Origin: Cladorrhinum sp. PSN259
Lineage: Eukaryota > Ascomycota > Sordariomycetes > Sordariales > Podosporaceae
DNA: 64,000 nt
NCBI GenBank assembly: GCA_033725935.1
Contig: MU867142.1
Location: 21,146-85,145, forward strand
Direction: 5' to 3'
Position 1 is the stretch's first letter. The number at the start of each line of letters is the position of its first letter. The position numbers and the translations under genes were made by a program. Positions 19,802 to 30,004 of the stretch are shown piece after piece. Under the pieces are notes generated by a model. The model saw only the letters and a list, made by a program, of their open reading frames with translations, did no database searches and was not told where the DNA came from.

Positions 19802-20390
19802 TTTGTGTGCTGCTCCGTGGAGATGTTGAGGTTGGAGCAGAGTGAGAAAAAAAGGCGCATGGGATGGGGGGGGGCCAAGGGGATATAGAATATTCTGAAA
19901 TGAACTAAGAGATTATTTACCAATTATATCTCACTGTTAGAAGTGTCATGAGATGAATTGATTGCCAGAAAGATGCGTGTCTGAGGCACAGCAGGATCTC
20001 CCTGACCTTCTGTAGCGGATCCCTTTGACTGAGAAAATGCTCACTTTTTAGCGTGACAAGGATTACACAGCCGAGCGGGGATACCGGTCTGCTGCTTTCT
20101 TGCCAGGTACTGGTACTGCTTGACCACAAGCCTCATAACCACCAAATGGACGGAGCCGAGGGGATTCGAACTCGAGATAAGTTACATAGCTAAATACAGC
20201 CCAGCATATCACCGATCAAAGCAGGCAGTGAGTTATTGCGGTAGAAATAAAGTACGTATCGGGAAAAAAATACAGCAAACTACAAAGCACTCCATATAAC
20301 CATGTGAAAAATCCCCCTCCGCCCATATGTGCTCCAGATTCCCCCTCCCAACACCCCCAACATAAATATATACCATCAGTTCCCTCAGCA
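19802..20390. other. Intergenic, no gene supported
   Basis: Upstream of the HET gene and downstream of the methyltransferase. A tRNA-like T-arm sequence near 20158-20180 was examined and does not fold as a tRNA. No repeat seen. Confidence 0.5.
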
Positions 20391-21286
20391 TCAAACCTCC
20401 TCAACCTCTTCAACCTCACCATCTCCCTCCACCTTCATGTTCCCACTCCTCTTGGGCCCCACTCCCTTGTACATCAACATGCATCCCACAACTTTCGTCT
20501 CAACCTCGTGAAACCACTCCCGGAGCCCGCGCTCCAAAACCTCCTTCTTATCATCCTTGTTCGCAAACACATGGTTCACATCATTATACCACTTTTCGTG
20601 CATCCCGGCAAGTGGCACACCCCAACCGCTCCCACCTGCCTCTCCAACTGGCAAGATCGTACACCCCGCGAGCACACCGTCGTCGGCTAGGCAATCCGCA
20701 GCGAGCTGGAAGGCCTTGACCTTCTCGTTGCAGGGGACGGGTATGCAGTGGAGGAGGTTGAACATGCTGACTGTCGAGAACCGGCGCTTGAGTTGGCTGG
20801 GGACAGGAAGAGACAAGGCGTCGTGCTGGATGGTGTCAATAGTGATTCGGTCTGCCAGGGTTGCGTGGTCTTGCAGGATGCGGTCCTTGGCGGTGGTGAG
20901 AGAGTGCGGGTTGAGGTCCAGTAGTGTGAGATTGAAGGTGGCGGTGTTAGCGGGCGAGGCGGTGTTGTTGAGGTGGTGCGTGAGAGCCAGGGAGGGAAAG
21001 TACTGTAAGATGGATGATGTTAGCCTACCTACTATGTATACGTAAAATGACTCGAGTGTGTGGAATTGCAAAGCAGAGTCTTTACCCCGGTTGCGACGCC
21101 GATATCCAGGTGATTGTTAGAGAAGTTCTCCCGGAAAAAGGGAAGCTGAACCGTGCGGACCGGACAGCGCCAGACGTAGGTCATGTTGAAGCCGAGGATC
21201 TGGTAGTCGTAGGCCATGAGGGTGAGGGGACTGTACCAGGCTGTGCCGGTGTTTGACCTGCCGCGGGTGGTGGGCTGGACGGCCAT
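20391..21286 (-). CDS. SAM-dependent methyltransferase, class I fold
   Basis: Model: exon 1 21286-21086, an 83-nt intron 21085-21003 (GTAAAG..ACAG), exon 2 21002-20391, giving 270 residues. Splicing rebuilds motif I as HLDIGVATGYFPSL (D-x-G-x-x-x-G, residues about 59-70), then the acidic-loop motif LLDLNPHSL and a motif near ISMFNLLHCIP. This is the layout of small fungal SAM methyltransferases often found beside secondary-metabolite genes, but no such cluster is evident here. The C-terminal 20 residues are very acidic (E/V-rich). Substrate cannot be told from sequence. Confidence 0.8.
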
Positions 21287-21521
21287 CGCGGATGGTGATT
21301 GCGAATGGTATATTTTTTTGGTTTTCGGGAGTTTTTTAGGTTCTGTAATTGAGCATTTAGGTTAAATCTTATATAGGTTAAGGCATCCGTACAGACAAGC
21401 TAACAGAATAAACGAGAGAATGATGACAAGTACTTGATATGGCACAACAATGTTGGAGGTCAAATGGGAATAGTTGAATATGAAACAAGACGGTGGGGAG
21501 TATTTAACAATATGATGAAAG

Positions 21522-22127
21522 CTATAGAGATGGCATCCTTAAATTTTTATAACGGTGGAGATAATATGTCGCATGTGATGTGTTTTTGGGAACCGTTGGT
21601 GAGTTCCAGGAAATGAAGGACCGTTCCGTCCGAAAGATAAGGAAGTTACGGCGCACTCGACGTGGCTCGATTGGCCAGGTCAACACAAACTGAATTGGAG
21701 GGTGCCCTCGTGACCTTATATCCGCAAAACCCGTTGAAAGGGAAAAGTTTTGGAAGGGATGGAGCGGGGAGAAGCTGCAATTGAGGAGACGATAGCTGTG
21801 AAAAGGCTTCCTCTTTACAACGTTCCTTCCCTCCTCGAGTTCGGCATCCCCAACACTCGAAGCACCCGAGTCCCGGCCTCTGAGTCCCCTCAAATGATCC
21901 TCCACCTTCCCATTCAATTCCAATAACTCATCAACCCACCTCAAAATAATCCCAAAGCTCTCCGGCTCCCCCATGTGCTTCTTCCCGTTGACCGAATACC
22001 CCAAGGTAATATTCTTCTTTGTAAAAGACGGATTTGCCTTTTTACCGGGCCAAACGGTGTTATCTAGAACGGGCGCGAGGAAGCGCGCTATGCGGTAGAG
22101 TGCGTAGCTCCGGCTAGGAATAGGCAA
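21522..22127 (-). pseudogene. Unrecognised protein fragment, possibly decayed
   Basis: The frame has no ATG at its head (it follows a CCTAG acceptor-like site near 22107-22113). Its first 70 codons look protein-like (LYRIARFLAPVLDNTVWPGK and GILRWVDELLEL), then the composition becomes irregular. Further upstream on the same strand (22280-22140) a frame with MFFPKTQELASIAEEVESS is also protein-like but preceded by a TAG. I could not join these pieces with in-phase splice sites. I do not recognise the family. Confidence 0.3.
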
Positions 22128-22647
22128 GAGAATTACTCAGTCAGTTGGAGGCGTGATCGTGATCGAGAAGAGGGGGACGAACAGGTAGTGCTCTGATACC
22201 TTTTCCTTCTGACCTGAGCTCTCGACTTCCTCGGCGATACTAGCTAGCTCTTGTGTCTTGGGAAAGAACATCTAGGCGTGTTCGTCCCAGTTATATGGTT
22301 CTTTGAGGCCCTTCTACCCTTTTAAAATGTCACTTAGACTCTTGGTTGTGAGAGATAATGTAGGGTGTTGGTGCCTTTATGATGGCCTGAGCTACGGGCT
22401 CAAAATCATGGATGGATCCAACCATGAAGTGATATATACCCATGGAACACTGTGATAAACACATAGGGGATGTCAGTTTGGGAGCATAATCTGCCATGTT
22501 GTTACACTTACAGGAGCCTTCCACTTGATTTCTCAGAGCTTCTCGAAGGACTCATGATGAACAGTGGGTTTCGACTAGGCTATCTCCAATGCGATACAGC
22601 TCGCTGTTGTGGATTGCTTCCCCCGTTGTTTCCTTACTTGAGTATCC

Positions 22648-22901
22648 CAATCTAATGCTTGAACGTTTGTTAGCGCGGTAAATTCCCCATTCACACTTTC
22701 CTATGCCTATTTCACTTGTTTTTACGCCTGTTCAGCTTCTGTTAATGTATTCCCAACTCCTTTTTACGCATGCTGGATATCCCGACCTGTACAAGTAATT
22801 CCTTCCATCACGTACCATCTTCCGCAATAACCTTACGGTTGTCTCTGTTCTTAGTTTTATGGGACATGTACCAAGCTAACAAACGTTTAAGTATTAGATT
22901 G
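22648..22901. mobile_element. MITE, TA-target type, copy 1
   Basis: A 254-bp element with terminal inverted repeats of about 30 bp: left CAATCTAATGCTTGAACG..., right arm (reverse strand) CAATCTAATACTTAAACG..., both continuing into TTTGTTAGC. TA follows the right end. The interior has no coding frame. A second copy at 32857-33201 shares the inverted repeats and parts of the interior in opposite orientation. The TA flank points to a Tc1/mariner-type transposase source; none is coded in this window. Confidence 0.75.
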
Positions 22902-23489
22902 TAGAAAATTGATGCCGTGGAACCTTGGCAGTTATGTGACAGGTAGATCTAGAGGTAGTTATTTGAAGTCGAGTTCAAGACATGGCGGGGAATCCCGTGG
23001 CACCGGATGAACGGCCATCAGCCCCTGAGTAGTATTAAAAAAGTAGGTAAACACACAACACTCAGTGGTTGAGCATTCCCCCCCATGGGTAAAATCTGAC
23101 ACCATCACTCTTTACAAAAAGACAAGGACTTTAAGAGTAAACGTTCTTTGTGACATTTTTCACATTTTTATCCCCCATTTTCTTTGTCTTGCCCTAGCCC
23201 ATGGTGTTGTTTTGATGGGGACTTAGGGGTCTCCATTTTCCGGATGCGGCCGTTTTGGCCTTTATGATATTAAACTTGATGCTTTGCGCTGTTTGAAACA
23301 AGACCCAAAAAGCACGATGCAAGCTATCTACCTAAGCAATCAGACGTGAGGAGACTGGACTTGTTCCTTGACAATCAACACAACCCTTGTTTAAAATTTT
23401 GGTCTTAGCATCATCCCCAGTGTGTTGGTCGGCTTCAAGACCTCCGGATCGGATCATTTTGAGCCTCCAACTTATACGTTCTATTTACA
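22902..23489. other. Intergenic, promoter side of the pseudokinase-like gene
   Basis: No gene supported. The region between the MITE and the ATG at 23490 has short pyrimidine-rich runs but no recognised element. Confidence 0.4.
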
Positions 23490-26195
23490 ATGGCCGAAGC
23501 TGACGCGCCGCCGGCTAGGCACGCACCCAGCGGCAGCACCGAGCCTCCCGGCTCAGAGGGCGCTCCAGCTTCTTCAGGCTACCAAATCCACCCCACGCCA
23601 GCAGTCTGGAGACAACTCGGCATTAAGATTCTTCCGCCGCGGGTGAGACCAATCAACGAGAATGACAACCCATTCAACGTACCCAAACTCGTGAAGTGGC
23701 TGGCCCGGCATCAGGACGGGTTCTACTACCTGGGAAACCTCAATCCGAATGCGCCAGCTTACAAGTCTATGCTCCTTCAGGACGTCAGCTCCCCCAACAA
23801 GAATTACGTCAAAAAGTGCATCAACGGATGGGAGCGGAACTGGACGAAACCCGACTCCGAGTTTGGGCAGTGGCAAACTACGGGCCCCAGGTACCGCCCG
23901 TATTGGGGGACCGTCCCGCCAGAGATTCGGTTCTCGGTGTTGAACGACCCCCTGACCGAGTTTATCCTGCCGAACGAGACGTACTTTCCGCGGCTGTGCG
24001 GGTACGAGATTTTCAGGGCCCCCGGCCAGCCGCTAGATGAGCAGCCCGAGCAGGTAGGGCTCTACTACGACTATCTGAACGGCAAGAGCCTGCGGAACCT
24101 GCTCGAGGTCTTGAGCAACCCGAACTGCCGGCAGCCTCTTCCCGAGTCCTTCATCTGGCACGTCATGGCGGAGCTGGGCCTGGCAGTGGAATCACTCTTG
24201 ACTGGACGGTCCCGTGGAGGGATAATGGAGTTGGGCCGGGTTTCGGCGCACATGATGCATCCTGAACATCCTAGTGTTCTAACGGCAGGCTGGGTGCCGA
24301 TAGTGCATCGAAACATCACGCTTGACAATGTTCACCTCCATTTTCCCTATCCCTCTGGGGATCCGAGCGTTTCAAAGGGCGAGGCCAAGATCATGTTCCC
24401 GTGGGTTGTGCTTTGCAATTTTAGCGAAGCCAATACTATAAAGGATCACAAGAGACGGTGGAACTTGAGTCGAGGAATATATGCCAGGCTCAACAACAGA
24501 GAGGGAGGTCCATTTACCGGGAGAAAGCCGATGTGGGCCGAGGATATTTATGCCCTGGGCGTCATCTTCCGGAAACTGGTCAGCTTCCTGGACGGTGTCC
24601 GCGATACGGGATCCCTGGACTACGACGTGAACGACTATCCCATGCAGAGGTATAACGCCGACGCCACGACCCTCAGTCACCCTAGGCCTACCGAGGGCAG
24701 ATGGTATTACTCCGGAGACCTAATTGAGGAACTGGAAGAATGGGAGACCGGATGGAATGGAGTGCTGATGCTGGAGGATGAACCCAGAACCTGGACAGGA
24801 CTCATGCGCAGATGGCCAAATCGACTCATGTCATTCGGAGCCTTTTGCGGCATAGCGGAGAGAGCATTCGAGAAAATTTTCGCAAATGGGGGATATCTTC
24901 ATGACGGTTACGGGGAGCGAACAATTCAGCAACTCCGCGAACTTTTTCGAGATCAAGTCGAAACCAACGTGCAGCAGGCACGGGTACCCATGGACTTTGA
25001 GAATATGCCATGGTCTCCGCGTAGCCGAGCCCAGGATGCGGGCATCCAAGAAATCAAGACCGAGATGGCGTACCACAGAGGTACATATCAGCCAATTTGG
25101 CTGGAATGGTCCTCCACCATTTCTGTGACCAGGGTGCCCGGCGAGTACAGACGCCTATTTGGCCCGCCATTCCTCTGCGGCACCAGGCCGACGAGGCTGC
25201 GTGGCGATCGTGGCGACTGCGACTGCGACTGCGTTGAAGATTGCATCTGTGGCTGTCATCCCACGGGGGCGCCATCGCGCGTTCCATCGCCGCCACTCCA
25301 CAATGATGGTGAGGATTCTGAAGAAAGGGGGGCAGAAGACAACGGAGATCGCGACGAACGGAGAGGAGTAAGGAGGGACTCACCTGCACTCTCCGAGGTG
25401 TACTCGCCGAGCGAACTGATGGAGAATGACATGAGGGCCTATTCGCAAGGTCAACGACGTGGTCCTGAAAGCCTGAGATCTTATTCGCCTGTCCCCTTCG
25501 ATCCCAGCAGTCCCGATTATACTCCGCGTGCTCCACCTAATCCCCCTGCATTGGACTTTGAGATATTCGAGGACGAAGACGAAGAATTGGACCCTAGTAC
25601 TGTCGACGGTGGGACACCCAGAGCACAGCCCAGATTGCCGTTACCGACTAATACAAACTCTCCGGAGGAGATGAATATGGAGAACATCACACCATTTGCG
25701 AGGGGAGTAAGTTGGGCGCGGGAGGATGGTCGTGATCTTCGCAGCAGCCCCGGAAGCGGATGGGGAGGAGGAGGAGGAGGACCCAGTGGTGGTGGTGGTG
25801 GTGGTGGGGATGGCGGAAGGAGGCCTTTCGACGACAGTGACGATAGTGATGGTGATGGTGGTGATGGGGGCGGAAGGGGTACAAGAGGTCAAGGGCCACT
25901 TGGCGATGGCAGGGCAGATTTCGAAATATTTGAAGATGCAGAGGACCCAACGCCAGAAGAATTGCTAGCTCTTGCAGACGGTACCCTCAACCTGTTAGAT
26001 GCACAGAATTACAATCCTGCACGGTGGTCGTCCTCCTTTTCGCAGGGAGCTGCGTCGGCGAGGAATCATGGAGTGGTCAGAGCTGCCCAGACGCTAGATG
26101 CAGCAGTTGCAGCAGACGAGGCAGCAAACTCCTCCAGTGCAGCAGGCGACACGTCGGCGACAACTATTATTGAAGGAGCCCATGAGGGCAGGTAA
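23490..26195 (+). CDS. Protein-kinase-like protein with degenerate catalytic motifs (pseudokinase)
   Basis: A single-exon frame of 901 residues. Residues about 170-500 resemble a kinase C-lobe: YYDYLNGKSLRNLLEVL (helix D), a helix ending before a VPIVHRNITLDNVHLHF catalytic loop (residues about 269-285), VLCNFSEAN in the DFG position (residues 310-312), and MWAEDIYALGVIFRKL (helix F, about residues 349-364). The HRD aspartate is replaced by Asn275 and DFG reads NFS, so both catalytic Asp residues are absent. No clear glycine loop or VAIK lysine is seen in the N-terminal part. After the lobe come a Cys-rich patch (CDCDCVEDCICGC, near residue 572-584) and a long disordered acidic tail with a Gly-rich run. 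It is most likely a non-catalytic or scaffold protein. Intact; partner unknown. Confidence 0.7.
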   Translation: MAEADAPPARHAPSGSTEPPGSEGAPASSGYQIHPTPAVWRQLGIKILPPRVRPINENDNPFNVPKLVKWLARHQDGFYYLGNLNPNAPAYKSMLLQDVSSPNKNYVKKCINGWERNWTKPDSEFGQWQTTGPRYRPYWGTVPPEIRFSVLNDPLTEFILPNETYFPRLCGYEIFRAPGQPLDEQPEQVGLYYDYLNGKSLRNLLEVLSNPNCRQPLPESFIWHVMAELGLAVESLLTGRSRGGIMELGRVSAHMMHPEHPSVLTAGWVPIVHRNITLDNVHLHFPYPSGDPSVSKGEAKIMFPWVVLCNFSEANTIKDHKRRWNLSRGIYARLNNREGGPFTGRKPMWAEDIYALGVIFRKLVSFLDGVRDTGSLDYDVNDYPMQRYNADATTLSHPRPTEGRWYYSGDLIEELEEWETGWNGVLMLEDEPRTWTGLMRRWPNRLMSFGAFCGIAERAFEKIFANGGYLHDGYGERTIQQLRELFRDQVETNVQQARVPMDFENMPWSPRSRAQDAGIQEIKTEMAYHRGTYQPIWLEWSSTISVTRVPGEYRRLFGPPFLCGTRPTRLRGDRGDCDCDCVEDCICGCHPTGAPSRVPSPPLHNDGEDSEERGAEDNGDRDERRGVRRDSPALSEVYSPSELMENDMRAYSQGQRRGPESLRSYSPVPFDPSSPDYTPRAPPNPPALDFEIFEDEDEELDPSTVDGGTPRAQPRLPLPTNTNSPEEMNMENITPFARGVSWAREDGRDLRSSPGSGWGGGGGGPSGGGGGGGDGGRRPFDDSDDSDGDGGDGGGRGTRGQGPLGDGRADFEIFEDAEDPTPEELLALADGTLNLLDAQNYNPARWSSSFSQGAASARNHGVVRAAQTLDAAVAADEAANSSSAAGDTSATTIIEGAHEGR

Positions 26196-26765
26196 TGATT
26201 GCATGATGCCGCCAAGCTCTCGGTTACGAAGAGCCGATCAAGAATCCACATGCTTTCTTTCCAGAATCGCCATTGCCTGCTGGAAATCTGCGGACGCCGA
26301 AAGAACCTGGAAACCTCGGCAAACACCCCGCTTTCAAAAAAGTTCACAAGTGGCAAGTGGACCTAGGTAAACTGAGTTTCCAGGTTTACTGCATAGTAAG
26401 TATACGGCAAGTAGGGAAATCGCACCCACTGGCACCCACTGCACCTCGCAAATGGCGCAATGTCAGGGCAATGGTACCCTGCCGGCGGGGTAGCTTTCCC
26501 CTTACAGGATTATTAATGCGGATTTCGAGAGAATCAAAGCCGAATCTGCTTTGTCAGTCACGTCACAATTGCTCATGGGTTTTTGGTGATTATCGCTCGG
26601 CAAATCTCCACTTTTTCCCGGTTCCACGGCGTTGCCTTTTGTATTATTTCCATCTCCATCATGGATATAAAGTAGCATCGGCCCAGATCTGTTTTCTACA
26701 CTCCAATTTAAGTTTAGATTCTACATACCATCAGGCAATATACAAAATACACTACTACATCAACA
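26196..26765. promoter_or_regulatory. Promoter region of the MDR reductase, TATAAA at 26666-26671
   Basis: A TATAAA lies 95 bp before the ATG at 26766, in a suitable place for a core promoter; a CT/CA-rich stretch follows it, as is usual before fungal start codons. A short direct repeat (TGGCACCCACTGGCACCCACTGC) lies near 26427-26449. No coding region is supported here. Confidence 0.4.
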
Positions 26766-27821
26766 ATGTCAGACTCAAAAGTTCAAAACAAGACGCTCGT
26801 CTTCAAGAAGATCCCCAAGGCCGCCCCGGTCCCCGGCGAGCACTTGGTCGTCGAATCCCGCGAGTTCGACACCACCCCTCCCCCAGGCGGCGTCACCTTC
26901 GCCATCCTCTCAGCCAGCTATGACCCCTACCTCCGCGGCAAGATGCGCGAGGAGTCCGTCAAGTCCTACTCCCCCGCCTTCCCACTAAATGGCCCAATCG
27001 CCAACGCAACCATCTCCCGCGTCCTCAAGTCAGACTCGCCAGACTTCAAGGAAGGCGAGCTCGTCTACGCCCTCCTCCCCATTGCCGAGTATGCCTCCCT
27101 CACCAAGGACGAGCTCAAGGGCGCTCGCAAGATCGTCAACCCCCACAACCTCGAGACGGGTGTCTTCTTGGGACCCCTCGGCATGCCCGGGTTGACTGGC
27201 TGGAGCTCCTTCTACGAGATTGGCAAGCCTAAGAAGGGTGAGACCATCTTCATCTCCTCTGCTGCGGGTGCGGTCGGCCAGGTCGTCGGCCAAATAGCCA
27301 AGAAGGAGGGACTCAAGGTCATCGGCAGCGTCGGATCGGACGACAAGCTTGATTTCGTGCTCAAGGAGCTCGAGTTTGACGGAGCCTTCAACTACAAGAA
27401 GGAGAAGGCCTCCGATGCGCTCAAGCGGTTGGCCCCCAACGGCATCGACATCTACTATGAGAACGTCGGTGGCGAGCAGCTTGAGGCCGCCATTGATGCG
27501 CTAAACAACTTTGGTCGCATCGTGGCCTGCGGCATGATTTCTCAGTATAACCTCCCCGCCGAGGAGAGAACGGGGCCCAAGAACATCTTCAAGATCGTCA
27601 GCAAGCGTCTTGATTTCCGGGGTTTCATCGTTGGCGATCCCGGATTCGCTGACAAGTATACCCAGGACCACCAGCAGAAGTTGCAGAAGTGGTTGGCGGA
27701 TGGCAGTGTAAAGGCCAAGTTGCACGTTACCGAGGGTATCGATAACGCGGCCGAGGGTTTGGTTGGGATGTTGGAGGGCAAGAACTTTGGCAAGGCCGTG
27801 TTGAAGATCAGGGATGAGTAG
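26766..27821 (+). CDS. Zinc-free MDR reductase (leukotriene B4 dehydrogenase/alkenal reductase type)
   Basis: Single exon, 351 residues, the usual length for this subfamily. The N-terminal GroES-like part has FAILSASYDPYLRGKMR, typical of the LTD/prostaglandin-reductase branch. The Rossmann part begins with ISSAAGAVGQVVGQIAKKEG (residues about 162-181; A-x-x-G-x-x-G NADP-binding), then DIYYENVGGEQLEAAIDAL and a RLDFRGF segment. No Cys cluster for structural zinc is present. The family reduces activated C=C bonds using NADPH; the physiological substrate here is unknown. The gene uses C-ending codons heavily, suggesting good expression. Confidence 0.9.
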   Translation: MSDSKVQNKTLVFKKIPKAAPVPGEHLVVESREFDTTPPPGGVTFAILSASYDPYLRGKMREESVKSYSPAFPLNGPIANATISRVLKSDSPDFKEGELVYALLPIAEYASLTKDELKGARKIVNPHNLETGVFLGPLGMPGLTGWSSFYEIGKPKKGETIFISSAAGAVGQVVGQIAKKEGLKVIGSVGSDDKLDFVLKELEFDGAFNYKKEKASDALKRLAPNGIDIYYENVGGEQLEAAIDALNNFGRIVACGMISQYNLPAEERTGPKNIFKIVSKRLDFRGFIVGDPGFADKYTQDHQQKLQKWLADGSVKAKLHVTEGIDNAAEGLVGMLEGKNFGKAVLKIRDE

Positions 27822-28497
27822 TTGTGCGATTTGGTGTATTTTTCATGTATTATTCCCTCAGCATTCTGACTGTGTATGAAAAAAATCAAAATTTACATTC
27901 CAAGTAACGTTTCGGCCCAAATATGATTTGAAATATATTTCCGAGGAATGATTAACATTTTCCGATACAAGGTGATACAATTTCATTTTGACCGATCGCT
28001 GGTGACATTGATTTGGGGCTGTGTATAAGATTTAGTTCCGGGTTGGGGGGGCTATTAGATCACCAAAAGATTCCTTGTTCATTCACCAGTGTCCCTCATG
28101 AGCCGGGCGAAAAAAAAACTTAAAGGCGAGGTCAATATGCATGCGAGGCGGTTTGTTGCCTCTAAATATTTTGCTCGCTCAGAAAGATCAAATGCACATG
28201 TTGCACACAACAGAAAGTCGCAACTGTGAAGCAGCAAATAAGCAGTTAAAAGGAATCAGCTTCTGGCCCTCCCCTCCGAGAACTCCCCAGGTTCCAACCG
28301 CAAACTAATCGTTATGAAAAACTCCCAAACTCCAACGTATCGTTTCGCATTTTCCAATTGTAGTAAATGAACAGCCCACCCTTTCCCCAACTCCAGACCC
28401 ACAGTAGCTCAACAACACTCTGTACCGAGAAAAGAAAATGGTAGGGTATTCGCACTACATTGCTCATGTATGTATGTATGTATGAGGCGTCTGTCCA
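27822..28497. other. Intergenic between converging genes
   Basis: The 3' ends of the MDR gene (plus) and rhodopsin-domain gene 2 (minus) meet here. It contains an (ATGT)n microsatellite at about 28467-28483. No gene seen. Confidence 0.6.
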
Positions 28498-30004
28498 TCA
28501 CTTTTCGATCCTAAACTCGGTAGTCTTGACAATCCCTCTGAACTCTGGGTTCTCGGTCAAGGGCAGTATCATGTCCTCGTCAATCTGTACCGGCAACCCC
28601 CTTTCCGAATCCACAGAGTCGGGAGTGCTCCTTGCTACTCCCACGTGCTCTGCGTGCACCACTGTCGTGGCACAACAACTATTTATGGTTGAGATTCCCC
28701 ATTCGTCTTTCTCCCTCAAACCCCTCCCAGAGAATTTGCCTGCCGAGCCGATGGTGTCGGTAGCACGGGGGCGATGATATGCAGCGGCAGGCGCTGCGGG
28801 CATTCGGTTGATCGCCCTGCCGGCTCGGTAGTAGTTGGCTCCACCGCGATAGCCGTGGATGGCTTGGTGGATGTTGAGGAATCGCCCGAGTAACGGGCGA
28901 AGGGTGGGTGCACAGGCAGCGATGATGCCGATGTCGAGTTGAAGCCTAATGGTATTGAACGTTAGAGGCCATGTCTCAAGGCGAAAGAGTGGGGTGAACT
29001 TACGACCCGAAAAACGGCGCCCAAGGAAAGCTGGAATCCTGTTAATACAATTCCATATGTGAGTGAAGGACTAAAACGTACAAAGTTCCATCCTTTTCAT
29101 GAACATATGCAATGATGTAGACTGCTTTGGCTATTCCAAGGGCAACAGCACTACACTCTGTCAGCATGCAACAGACAGAAAATGGGCCTTTGGGACAGCT
29201 TACAAGTATCCGCCACTAAGAATTGCAATCAAGTAGATGCGTATCCTCCGTTGTAGTTGCAAGCTCCAGATCAACGGGATCGGCAGGGTGGCAAACGAGA
29301 TATCGGTGAATATGTTGCAGGCTGGTATGTTGTTAGAAAGATGCATCAACGTTGCAATGAGTTTGTCCCTACCTGCGTTGAAAAGGCCAAAGTTTCTGTA
29401 TATCACCCTACTATAGCATTTAGGTCGGACACCGGGATTCCATTGCCCTGCTATCGGATCGCAGAAGGTCATGAAGGTTACGAAGGCGAATATGGTGTAG
29501 AAGCACGTGAAAGAAACAAGCGACCACAATAATCGCTTATACCATTTTCCCCTGCTAAGTCGGAGCAGCGATAGTGCGATCGATATCTTTAGGAACCCAA
29601 AAGCGAACGAAGCTTCAAGGACGGATTGGAAGAATTGGGCTTCGAGAAGAACGATGAACTTTGAGCGCGGTATTGTGTCCCGGTGGTTGCCGTATCCGTT
29701 ATTGCAAGCAATGATCCATGATGTCAGGCCTCCTATTCCAAAGAGCTGTTTTGGTGTTGACGGTCAATCGATGTATCGGGAAAGGAGGAACGGGGCTACC
29801 AACCACAGCCAAGACCATGAAGATATCATCCTTGCCAAATGACCGCACAACAATGGCACGGGTATAGAAGCGCACTAACGCTGTTGCAAATGCGAAGCTC
29901 CAGACGACGCAGACAATCGTGATGAAGAGTTTGCTGTTACTTTCCGCGGCCCGGTCCAGCTGGGCTTGGGTGAGCTCAATGGTTCGGTTTGTTGTTGATG
30001 ACAT
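28498..30004 (-). CDS. Integral membrane protein, fungal rhodopsin domain (SAT4-like), gene 2
   Basis: Model with six exons: 30004-29804, 29745-29373, 29321-29204, 29150-29082, 29030-29004 and 28945-28498, giving 411 residues; phases agree at every junction. Exon 5 is a 27-nt micro-exon. The joined protein shows the family pattern: FATALVRFYTRAIVVRSFGK, DDIFMVLAVLFGIGGLTSW, FLKISIALSLLRLSRG, FVTFMTFCDPIAGQWNP, LFNAACNIFTDISFATLPIP, an internal helix ending AKAVYIIAYVHEKDGT and LQLDIGIIAACAPTLRPL, then a 140-residue polar tail. First donor is GTTGGT, slightly unusual. Seven hydrophobic segments place it in a membrane; ligand unknown. Confidence 0.82.

Noticed and set aside
20150..20185. Possible tRNA on the minus strand (GAGTTCGAATCCCCTC resembles a T-arm)
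   Set aside because: The five-base T stem does not pair and no acceptor, D or anticodon stem can be formed with the flanks.
21014..21256. Plus-strand frames over the methyltransferase
   Set aside because: Antisense shadows; the minus-strand spliced model rebuilds the SAM-binding motif exactly.
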